Source: CADEDV01 sp036383515 (GTDB taxonomy: Bacteria; Bacteroidota; Bacteroidia; Chitinophagales; Chitinophagaceae). Taken from it: DNA of 35,046 nucleotides. The DNA is taken from assembly GCA_036383515.1 (NCBI GenBank), contig DASVOE010000070.1:1-35046 (forward strand). Direction: 5' to 3'. The notes under the pieces are model-generated. The model saw nothing but the letters and a program-made list of their open reading frames with translations, did not search any database and was not told the DNA's origin. The translations under genes and the position numbers were made by a program. Of the stretch, positions 22,962-30,529 are shown one piece after another. The first letter of the stretch is position 1. Every line of letters begins with the position of its first letter.

Positions 22962-25349
22962 CTAGTTGCGTACCGGTTTTCCTGCCTTCAGCACACTCTG
23001 TATTCTTTCCAGTGTTTTCTTTTCACCACATAATGAAAGAAAGGCTTCCCGTTCCAGGTCGAGTAAATATTGTTCACTTACTAATTGAGGTTCGCTTAGA
23101 TCACCACCACACATCACATACGCTAATTTTTTAGCTACCACTCCATCATGTGCCGTAGCATAATTAGCCTTTTGCATACCATTGATACCGGCATACAAAG
23201 CGCCGAGGGCAGAACGACCTAATACTTTTACATCTTTTCGTTGAACAGGTGCGGTGTATCCACTGTCAAAAATTTCAATCACCGATTTTTTAGCTTCAGC
23301 AATACGCCGGCCCTGGTTCATCACTACTTCATCTAAGCCTTTTCTGTAAACGCCAATATCAAAACCTTCGGCTGCAGAGGTAGCTACTTTGGCGGTAGCT
23401 ATAGTTAAGAAACGATTTTTTAGTGTAATGGTCTCCGGTTCATCTTCATGCATTTCATCAGAAGCTCTTAATACAAATTCTTTAGTGCCACCACCGCCGG
23501 GTATCAGGCCTACACCTAATTCTACCAAACCGGTATACGTTTCTGCAGCAGGGCAACATTTATCAGCATGTAAACTTAATTCGCAGGCGCCTCCTAATGC
23601 TAACCCATGCGGTGCAACGACAACAGGTATGGATGAATACCTTGCTCTCATCATTGTATTTTGAAAAAGGCGGATGGCCATATCCAGTTCATCATATTCC
23701 TGGTCGATCGCCAGCATAAAGATCATACCTACATTAGCGCCAGCACTGAAGTTGGCGCCTTCATTAGCGATCACTAATCCTTTATAATTTTTTTCTGCTT
23801 TTTCGATAGAAGTTTGAATACCTGCTAATACATCGCCACCAATACTTCCCATTTTTGTAAACCATTGCAGGCCCAGCACCTCATCACCCAGGTCATATAG
23901 TTTGCAACTACCATTTTTCCAAACCAGTTTATCCTGGTAATTGCTCATTACGATAAAAGCCCCCTCCTGACCTCCCCCAAGGGGAGAGGAAAACGAACCC
24001 GAAAGCGGTGAGTAACTTAATCGCTTACCATTTTCTATTTTATAAAATGAGGTAATTCCTTTTGCGATCATCTCATCCACCCATATCGCCACTTTATAAC
24101 CGGCAGCTTTCATAGCTTCCGTTGTTTTTGCAACACCCAGTACATCCCAACTTTCAAAAGCACCGATCTCCCATCCAAAACCAGCCATCATGGCATCATC
24201 AACCCTATAGATCTCATCACTTATTTCAGGAATGCGGTGTGAGATGTAAGAAAATAATCCATAATGAAAGTGACGATAAAATTCACCAGCCTTATCCTGC
24301 CCGGCGTATAACATTTTCAATCGCTGATATAGATCATCAATTGGTTTGGCAGCTTCAACAGTTGCAAATTTTGATTTAACCCTGGGTTTATATTCCTGCG
24401 TTTTTAAATCCAGCGTCAATATTTCTTTTTCACCGGTACTGCCTTTTATTTTCTTAAAAAAACCCTGCCCTGTTTTATCGCCGAGCCAGTTATTTTCTAC
24501 CATTTTATTCAGCCAGGCGGGAATAACAAAACTATCTCTTGCTTCATCGGCGGGGCAATTATCATATACACCCTTCGCAACTTTTACCAATGTATCAATA
24601 CCTACCACATCAGCTGTTCTGAACGTAGCCGATTTGGGACGACCAATCACCGGTCCTGTTAATGCATCCACTTCGTCAATGGTTAATCCCAATTTATCTA
24701 CGAGGCCAAAGATGGCCATGATACCATATACACCGATACGATTGGCGATAAATGCAGGAGTGTCTTTACACAGCACTGTTGTTTTGCCAAGATACAGATC
24801 GCCATAGCTCATCAGAAAATCAACTACGGCCGGATCAGTAGACGGAGTCGGAATAATTTCCAGTAATCTTAAGTAACGGGGAGGATTGAAAAAGTGAGTA
24901 CCGCAGAAATTCTTTTTAAAATCTTCACTTCTGCCTTCGCTTAGCATGTGAATAGGGATACCTGAAGTGTTGGAAGTAATTAATGTGCCCGGTTTACGAA
25001 ACTGTTCCACTTTCTCATACACACTCTTCTTTATATCTAATCTTTCCACTACCACTTCCATCACCCAGTCGCAACCGGCAATATCTTTCATATTATCCTC
25101 AAAGTTGCCAGTGGTTATTTTTTTAATAACATCTTTATGATAAACAGGAGAAGGGTTGCTCTTTATTGCTGCAGCCAGAGCATCGTTTACAATTTTATTT
25201 TTTTCAGCAGGCTTTGCATCCGGAGCTACATCTTTTGGTATAATATCCAATAATAAAACCTGTACACCAACACCCGCAAAATGACAGGCAATTCTTGATC
25301 CCATAACTCCTGAACCTAAGACAGCAACTTTTTTGATTGTTCTTTTCAT
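22962..25349 (-). CDS. Bifunctional 3-hydroxyacyl-CoA dehydrogenase/enoyl-CoA hydratase
   Basis: This fused fatty acid beta-oxidation enzyme of 795 residues has the FadN (YusL) domain order. The NAD-binding loop G12-SGVMG17, the SNTSG motif and the catalytic H152-FFNPP lie in the N-terminal dehydrogenase part, followed by its helical dimer domain with ANRIG. The C-terminal crotonase domain has GANFSAGANVG, the GGACELSLHADKC block with a conserved Glu, and VELGVGLIPGGGG with the second Glu. Between the domains, residues about 454-465 (SSPLGGGQEGA) come from a DNA repeat at 23959-23990. A thiolase and an acyl-CoA dehydrogenase, its usual neighbours, are absent from the window. Confidence 0.93.
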   Translation of the reverse strand: MKRTIKKVAVLGSGVMGSRIACHFAGVGVQVLLLDIIPKDVAPDAKPAEKNKIVNDALAAAIKSNPSPVYHKDVIKKITTGNFEDNMKDIAGCDWVMEVVVERLDIKKSVYEKVEQFRKPGTLITSNTSGIPIHMLSEGRSEDFKKNFCGTHFFNPPRYLRLLEIIPTPSTDPAVVDFLMSYGDLYLGKTTVLCKDTPAFIANRIGVYGIMAIFGLVDKLGLTIDEVDALTGPVIGRPKSATFRTADVVGIDTLVKVAKGVYDNCPADEARDSFVIPAWLNKMVENNWLGDKTGQGFFKKIKGSTGEKEILTLDLKTQEYKPRVKSKFATVEAAKPIDDLYQRLKMLYAGQDKAGEFYRHFHYGLFSYISHRIPEISDEIYRVDDAMMAGFGWEIGAFESWDVLGVAKTTEAMKAAGYKVAIWVDEMIAKGITSFYKIENGKRLSYSPLSGSFSSPLGGGQEGAFIVMSNYQDKLVWKNGSCKLYDLGDEVLGLQWFTKMGSIGGDVLAGIQTSIEKAEKNYKGLVIANEGANFSAGANVGMIFMLAIDQEYDELDMAIRLFQNTMMRARYSSIPVVVAPHGLALGGACELSLHADKCCPAAETYTGLVELGVGLIPGGGGTKEFVLRASDEMHEDEPETITLKNRFLTIATAKVATSAAEGFDIGVYRKGLDEVVMNQGRRIAEAKKSVIEIFDSGYTAPVQRKDVKVLGRSALGALYAGINGMQKANYATAHDGVVAKKLAYVMCGGDLSEPQLVSEQYLLDLEREAFLSLCGEKKTLERIQSVLKAGKPVRN
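23959..23990 (-). repeat. Hairpin plus G-rich tail repeat inside the beta-oxidation gene
   Basis: Read in the gene's direction, CCTCTCCCC is followed by TTGGGGGAGG and TCAGGAGGGGGC. It is translated as S-S-P-L-G-G-G-Q-E-G-A, matching the murC insert at nine of eleven residues. It lies in the linker between the dehydrogenase and hydratase domains, where an insertion would be tolerated. Confidence 0.75.
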
Positions 25350-25362
25350 GCTTTCAAGTTTC

Positions 25363-25384
25363 TTGTTACTGGTTCCTGGTTAAT
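25363..25384 (-). repeat. Degenerate AACCAG leader repeat before the beta-oxidation gene
   Basis: On the minus strand, TTAACCAGGAACCAGTAACAAG repeats AACCAG-like units 14 bases before the start codon. Related AACCAG strings also lie further upstream at 25412-25437. It resembles the leader before mraY. Confidence 0.45.
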
Positions 25385-25531
25385 CCATGAAGAAGGGTAG
25401 TTGCTGATCTGAACCAGTTTCCCTGACCAGCAACCAGATAGTTAGCTATGCAACTATTCTGAAATCGAAGATAGGAGTTTTTCTTTTAGATCAGTTAAAA
25501 TGGGGAAGCAGCAACAAGAAACTAATTGCTC

Positions 25532-26083
25532 TTATAATGCAGACAGCACACAATTAACTGTCACTTTTATTGATTTTGAAATATTATCCCGGTAGAGTTT
25601 TGGGATACGGATATTGTAATCAGCTACAAGCACGGGGAAGGAAGAATCCAATGTGATCTTTCCACCTTTTACAGTTATCGTCCCGGTTGTTTCTATATCT
25701 TTCGTTGTTCCATGAATGGTAAGCTTGCCTTTTACTGTTGCAGGATAATTTCCTTCAATAGCATAATTAATGCTACTGTTATTGGTCACAAGGCCTTTGA
25801 ATTCCGCCTTCGGATATTTATCACTTTCCACATAGTCGCTATTGAAATGCTCCTGCATTAAAGCTTTTTTAAATTCAAACCCCTTCATCAATACTGCTAA
25901 CTGGAGATCACCTGTTTTTGTATCAAGCAGCACGACCGCACTTTTATGCTGGGCTTGTATATTTTCCACGGAGGTGGAAGAGAAGAAAGATACTTTACCG
26001 CTCTTGGTATAAAATTTCCCCTGCGCATTTGTTACTATAGAAGTTATAACCAGCAGAAGGGTAATGATCATTTTGTTAATCAT
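25532..26083 (-). CDS. YceI-like secreted protein
   Basis: This 183-residue protein has a clear signal peptide (about 1-20, MINKMIITLLLVITSIVTNA) and a YceI-type lipocalin-like domain. Supporting features are a first strand with FYTKSGKVSFFSST, a QEHFNSDYVESDKYPKAEF-like core near 90-108, and GKLTIHGTTKDIE near 132-144. YceI proteins bind isoprenoid-like ligands such as polyprenyl chains, so a carrier role in the periplasm is possible. The gene is 10 bases downstream of the OB-fold gene, suggesting one transcript. The length is normal for the family. Confidence 0.88.
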   Translation of the reverse strand: MINKMIITLLLVITSIVTNAQGKFYTKSGKVSFFSSTSVENIQAQHKSAVVLLDTKTGDLQLAVLMKGFEFKKALMQEHFNSDYVESDKYPKAEFKGLVTNNSSINYAIEGNYPATVKGKLTIHGTTKDIETTGTITVKGGKITLDSSFPVLVADYNIRIPKLYRDNISKSIKVTVNCVLSAL

Positions 26084-26093
26084 TGTAAACGAA

Positions 26094-26546
26094 TTAATCT
26101 TTTTTATTGATTACTGCACACCTGTTCAATATCACATCGGCGCCAAGTCCCATTTCATCTTTATTATACCCGGTACAGGCGCCTCTCATAGTAGCAGACG
26201 ATCCTTGCACCAATACGGCTGCATCCTGCTGGTGTGCAGTATCCATGGAGCAGCGAATGGTATTGAGCGAAAGGCTATCCCCCAAAACAATAGTGTAAAA
26301 ATTCTGCTCATCTTTCTCCACTTTTTTAATGTTGCCGGTCACTTCAATTATTTTCCCGTTATACCTGTTATTGGCGGATGAATCATTTGTTTCATATTCA
26401 TGAAGCAGTTGTGCAGATGATAAAACAAAATCTGCTTTTGCATGAAACAGGTCTTTAGGTGTACGGGTATATTCTTTATACCCATACCATGCCACAGCAA
26501 CAGCTATGATCAGGACAATGATCCCAATACTTTTTTTCCTGGTCAT
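26094..26546 (-). CDS. Membrane-anchored OB-fold (tRNA_anti-like) protein
   Basis: This 150-residue protein has an N-terminal membrane anchor (about 7-23, GIIVLIIAVAVAWYGY) followed by a soluble domain. The soluble domain includes A-x-x-L-L-H-E-Y-E-T-N near 47-53, YNGKIIEVTGNIKKVE and later VLVQGSSATMRGACTGYN. These fit the tRNA_anti-like family (PF12869) of OB-fold domains, which despite its name has no shown tRNA role. A conserved Cys pair (C100, C124) is visible in the OB domain; its role is unknown. It lies 26 bases after the giant AsmA-like gene and 10 before the YceI gene. Confidence 0.75.
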   Translation of the reverse strand: MTRKKSIGIIVLIIAVAVAWYGYKEYTRTPKDLFHAKADFVLSSAQLLHEYETNDSSANNRYNGKIIEVTGNIKKVEKDEQNFYTIVLGDSLSLNTIRCSMDTAHQQDAAVLVQGSSATMRGACTGYNKDEMGLGADVILNRCAVINKKD

Positions 26547-26572
26547 GAAATAGTTTAATTACCTAACAATTT

Positions 26573-29500
26573 TCAATCGTAATCAAGTGGCGGAAGGTTG
26601 CGCTGTTTCAACTCTTTTTTATATTGGCGGATGATTTTGTGGTTACTTTTCACTCCCACGCTGCTGGTTACACCACTCATCACCATTTTTACAAGATAGT
26701 TGATGGAAGACCTGTCACGTTTGCGGATGAAGAATACTTTGTGGACTTGCTTCGTATTTTTATTCCTGACGACGAATGTATTGGCCAGGAAATTGAGGAC
26801 CCCTGTAAAAAATTTTTTCTTTTCCGCATTCACAATCTGAATCTTCAGATCATGATACAGCATTTCCATCTCACCATAAGATAGAAAGTCATTTCCAGCT
26901 ACCCGCATACTCATTGTATCCAGTATTCCTGATCTTAATTTTGCTGAAGCTAACGGGATAAGAACGGAATTTAAAACTTTCATATCTGCACCTTTCATTC
27001 GCACCGTGAGAAGAAATCCTTCCAGTGAATCAATATAGGATTCCCGCAGCCGTATCCTTACCCAGATGGAATCCATCAGGTAGCCATTGGCTTGTATGCG
27101 CAGGCTATCCTCTTCTTTGAGATCAAAATTTCTTACCGGGAAAGCCCGTAATGTCATTCTTGTAACGGGAACAATAGCTGTTTGATTTGTTTTAGGATTT
27201 ACTTCAGCATACAACACCCGGGTATTATTCATTAAAATAGTATCCACTGAAATTTTAAACGGGAGAGTTTTTATTCGCTCTGTCATCAGTGGTTTAAAAA
27301 TACCGGCATGAAAAGGCGGTCGGTTATCCCTGAAATCATTGAAACGAAGGCTATCTATTTTCATTAATCCAATGCGCACGATAGAATCCCGGAGGTATTT
27401 ATCAATATCAAAAGGACCCAGGTGAATAGCGCCGGTATTTATCTGTATATAATCTGCCTGGTAAGGATGGTTTTTAATAAATGTTTCTTTTTCTGCCGAA
27501 GGCGAATAATAAAATGAATCGGCCGAAAAAAAGTTGTTGCTTTTATCATAGCCGGCATTATACCATTTGAAAACGTTTTCAGTATTTATATAACTACCGG
27601 TGATCTGCCCGATACGGAACTTTTTATTTCCTTCAACAACTTTCCTGATGCTGGCAAGCGAAGAAGAACTGAGCGCCAGATCTTTCAGTTGAACAGTTGC
27701 GATATCCAGTTTACCAGCTTTTTTACCGAGGCTATCCAATACAAAATTCTTTCCTTCCAGCGTGGCCAGCGCAGCGTTCCATTCCACTTCGGCATTATCC
27801 TGTTTTTCAAAATGAATATCATTCAATAATGCGGCTACTTCTCCATTACCGGCATTAAAACTTTTTCCCCGTGTATCTTCAAAAACAAAATTATTTAATG
27901 AGAGGTAGAGTTGTTTTGCATCAACAGAAGTTTTCCCCGTTTTCACATCAAGTAATACAATCGAATTATTTTTTGCATTGTTTCCGTTCCAGTCAAGTGT
28001 CGAAATACCTTTTTCTTTTTGCCTGGAAATATGGATCTCTGGTTGCTCAATCACCAGCTTGTTGATGTTGCCCATTGGAAAATTCAATCCCTTAGTACTA
28101 TCGCTAATGCCACTATGGTTGTTATAGACAGAAATAAACGGTTTGATAATGGTCATATCGTCTGCCCTGATCTCATTACTTATCGCTGCCTGTATGTGGG
28201 GAACAAATGAAAGCTGGGGTACATTGATACGAATAGTATCTGCAATCCCTTTCTTTACATAACCGATATTTTCAAACGACGCTTTTTTAAGATCTTCTAT
28301 CGTGAATGCTGCAATTCCGAAATTAGTTTGCGGATCTTCCAGGATAAAATCTTTGCCGGATAAAGCAAGATCAGCTACCAGGGGTTTTTCACCGGGTTTT
28401 AATAAAAAAGCTACAGCACCAAGATGATTGACAAAAGCCGACATTTTTTTATTTCCAAACGATGAACGCACTCTTGTATTATTACCATCAATATCTGTAA
28501 GGCTGATAAAGGAACGATTACTTTTATTACGGCCGGCCTTCAGGTCAGTAAGGTTTACTTCTGCTTCATCCCATTTTACGCCGGCAATACTTACATCGCC
28601 GGTATTTTCATTGATGAAGATCTCATTCATCATTACCTTCTTTGCTAAAGCATAGAGTGTTTTGGAATCGTTGGTAACACTTACACTACCCGCATTCAAC
28701 CGGCTATCAGCACCGGTATATTTAATGTTGTTCAAATTCACCGTGAGATCATTGACCCTGAAAAATCCTTTACTGAAATCAAGATGATTGACAGAGCGGC
28801 GTATGCCGGATAATTTTTCAGAACCCAGCAAGGCCCGGCTTTCTATTGATAAGGTGGCGTCTTTCAGTTGCAGATCAATATTGCCATTGAGGTGCAGATC
28901 AATATTTCCTTTCACAATATTGAGATCTTCCAGCATTATTATTTCGTTCACATTGGCCAATGCAGTGAAAAGGTCTTTGGTTCCTTTTCTGTCAGTGCTA
29001 TTTTTTTGCGCCTCGGTGAAATCAATGGTAGGATAAAATAATACAGCCTGCTGGGCAACCAGCCTTTTTTCAAATAGAAGATCTTCCCATGATAAACCCG
29101 TAAGCTGGAAACGGGGTACTTTAAACCTATTAATGACCCGGCCATTCCGTAATTGCTGGAATGAAAAGTCGTTGAGATAGATCTTATCGTTATTGACAAG
29201 AATGCTGTCAAACTGGAGTGCATATAAGCTATCCTTTAAAAAATTTTCATAGTTGCGGATGGCCATGGCTAGTTTTTCCACCTTTAGCGGATGCTTCGCA
29301 TCATTATCAATCCTTAACCCCTGCATTTCAAAATTATTACCATTCGAAGTAAAAGAACTGGGCTTGCCGTTGCGCATGGTATTGATATCAAAACTGGCAT
29401 TATTCACCACTACAAAATTCAGCATCAGGTTACCTGTGAGTTGGCGGATCACCTGGTCCAGTTTAGGTCTCTTTTTTTTGGCCCCTGTTCTTTTATCCAG

Positions 29501-30424
29501 GTCAACATTCAGTTTGAATTGCGGGTTTACACAATAAACGGAATCTGCCTTGATCACTTCTGTGCGATAGAGTGTATCGAAATCAATATTTGTAAGCTGT
29601 AATGCATCAAAGTAAATACTGAAGCCAGCCGAAGTGCTGTCTGTTTTAAGCGCTGCAATGGTGCAACTGTCAAACTCGACGATCTTTTTTTCAATATTGA
29701 TACGGAACTTCCGGTAGCTGAGGCGGTGTCTTCCATCCGGAAATAAAATATCCTGGTCTCTCGATTTTAAAACCACGTTATCACTGAAGAATATTTTTTC
29801 TTTACCGGTAAGTTCTGTAGTATCTACACTCAGGTTATCAATATGAAAATCAATATGCGTGATCTTAATCGGGATATCATCGGGTCGCATCCGGTTGATC
29901 AACGTGAATTTAGCATTTTCGATCTCAAACTTTTTTACTTCCAGCACCTGCAGGGCATCCTGGATGGAGTTATAGATCTTTCCCATTTCATGGGGCAGTG
30001 ATACATCTTCTTTATTGCGGGTGCTGTCTTTGGTGGAAGAACGCAGCCGGGTAACAACAATATCGGGTTGCTGTAGGCTCAGGGTATTGATAAAAACTTT
30101 TTTCTCAAACACCATCGGCAATACCGCTTTTACTTTCAGCTTTATTTCTTTTACTCCAAAACGATAGCTTACTCCGGCGTTTATGGAATCTGTTGAGTAA
30201 AAGACGGCATCTTCAAGCTCCATCTTTTTGCTGAACCAGTTGAATTTGAAATTTCTTATTTCGAGTTTGATCTTCCCGTTTGATTTGGAGGAAACAAGAT
30301 CCTGGATGATCTGTTCGGCATGATGAACGAACCAAAAATGAAATGCCGTAACCAGGATAAGCAAACTGCCTACCATGATAACAATAAGCTTCAAAAACCT
30401 TTTGCTAAGTCGTTTTAACCTCAA
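26573..30424 (-). CDS. AsmA/TamB-like giant membrane-anchored protein
   Basis: This 1283-residue protein has one N-terminal membrane anchor (about 13-35) and a very long beta-rich periplasmic portion with repeated amphipathic strands and no catalytic motif. This architecture is that of the AsmA-like superfamily (AsmA, TamB, YhdP), thought to form long grooves that carry phospholipids between the inner and outer membranes. Direct sequence similarity could not be checked, so the family is a structural inference. The C-terminus (NHKIIRQYKKELKQ) is basic and helical. It heads a likely unit with the OB-fold and YceI genes. Together these suggest an envelope lipid-handling operon. Confidence 0.6.
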   Translation of the reverse strand: MRLKRLSKRFLKLIVIMVGSLLILVTAFHFWFVHHAEQIIQDLVSSKSNGKIKLEIRNFKFNWFSKKMELEDAVFYSTDSINAGVSYRFGVKEIKLKVKAVLPMVFEKKVFINTLSLQQPDIVVTRLRSSTKDSTRNKEDVSLPHEMGKIYNSIQDALQVLEVKKFEIENAKFTLINRMRPDDIPIKITHIDFHIDNLSVDTTELTGKEKIFFSDNVVLKSRDQDILFPDGRHRLSYRKFRINIEKKIVEFDSCTIAALKTDSTSAGFSIYFDALQLTNIDFDTLYRTEVIKADSVYCVNPQFKLNVDLDKRTGAKKKRPKLDQVIRQLTGNLMLNFVVVNNASFDINTMRNGKPSSFTSNGNNFEMQGLRIDNDAKHPLKVEKLAMAIRNYENFLKDSLYALQFDSILVNNDKIYLNDFSFQQLRNGRVINRFKVPRFQLTGLSWEDLLFEKRLVAQQAVLFYPTIDFTEAQKNSTDRKGTKDLFTALANVNEIIMLEDLNIVKGNIDLHLNGNIDLQLKDATLSIESRALLGSEKLSGIRRSVNHLDFSKGFFRVNDLTVNLNNIKYTGADSRLNAGSVSVTNDSKTLYALAKKVMMNEIFINENTGDVSIAGVKWDEAEVNLTDLKAGRNKSNRSFISLTDIDGNNTRVRSSFGNKKMSAFVNHLGAVAFLLKPGEKPLVADLALSGKDFILEDPQTNFGIAAFTIEDLKKASFENIGYVKKGIADTIRINVPQLSFVPHIQAAISNEIRADDMTIIKPFISVYNNHSGISDSTKGLNFPMGNINKLVIEQPEIHISRQKEKGISTLDWNGNNAKNNSIVLLDVKTGKTSVDAKQLYLSLNNFVFEDTRGKSFNAGNGEVAALLNDIHFEKQDNAEVEWNAALATLEGKNFVLDSLGKKAGKLDIATVQLKDLALSSSSLASIRKVVEGNKKFRIGQITGSYINTENVFKWYNAGYDKSNNFFSADSFYYSPSAEKETFIKNHPYQADYIQINTGAIHLGPFDIDKYLRDSIVRIGLMKIDSLRFNDFRDNRPPFHAGIFKPLMTERIKTLPFKISVDTILMNNTRVLYAEVNPKTNQTAIVPVTRMTLRAFPVRNFDLKEEDSLRIQANGYLMDSIWVRIRLRESYIDSLEGFLLTVRMKGADMKVLNSVLIPLASAKLRSGILDTMSMRVAGNDFLSYGEMEMLYHDLKIQIVNAEKKKFFTGVLNFLANTFVVRNKNTKQVHKVFFIRKRDRSSINYLVKMVMSGVTSSVGVKSNHKIIRQYKKELKQRNLPPLDYD

Positions 30425-30471
30425 GGTGCGGAGAGAGTTTAAACCACAATTTACTGAATTCCATCGGGGTA

Positions 30472-30509
30472 TTTAAATCAAAACCCCGTCTCGTTAACAG
30501 GGACGGGGT
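30472..30509 (-). terminator. Rho-independent terminator after metG
   Basis: On the minus strand, ACCCCGTC and GACGGGGT (30502-30509 and 30483-30490) form an 8-bp stem with an 11-base loop, followed by TTTTGATTT. It lies 21 bases after the metG stop and separates metG from the AsmA-like gene. Confidence 0.7.
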
Positions 30510-30529
30510 GGAATATAATGTTTAGCATA

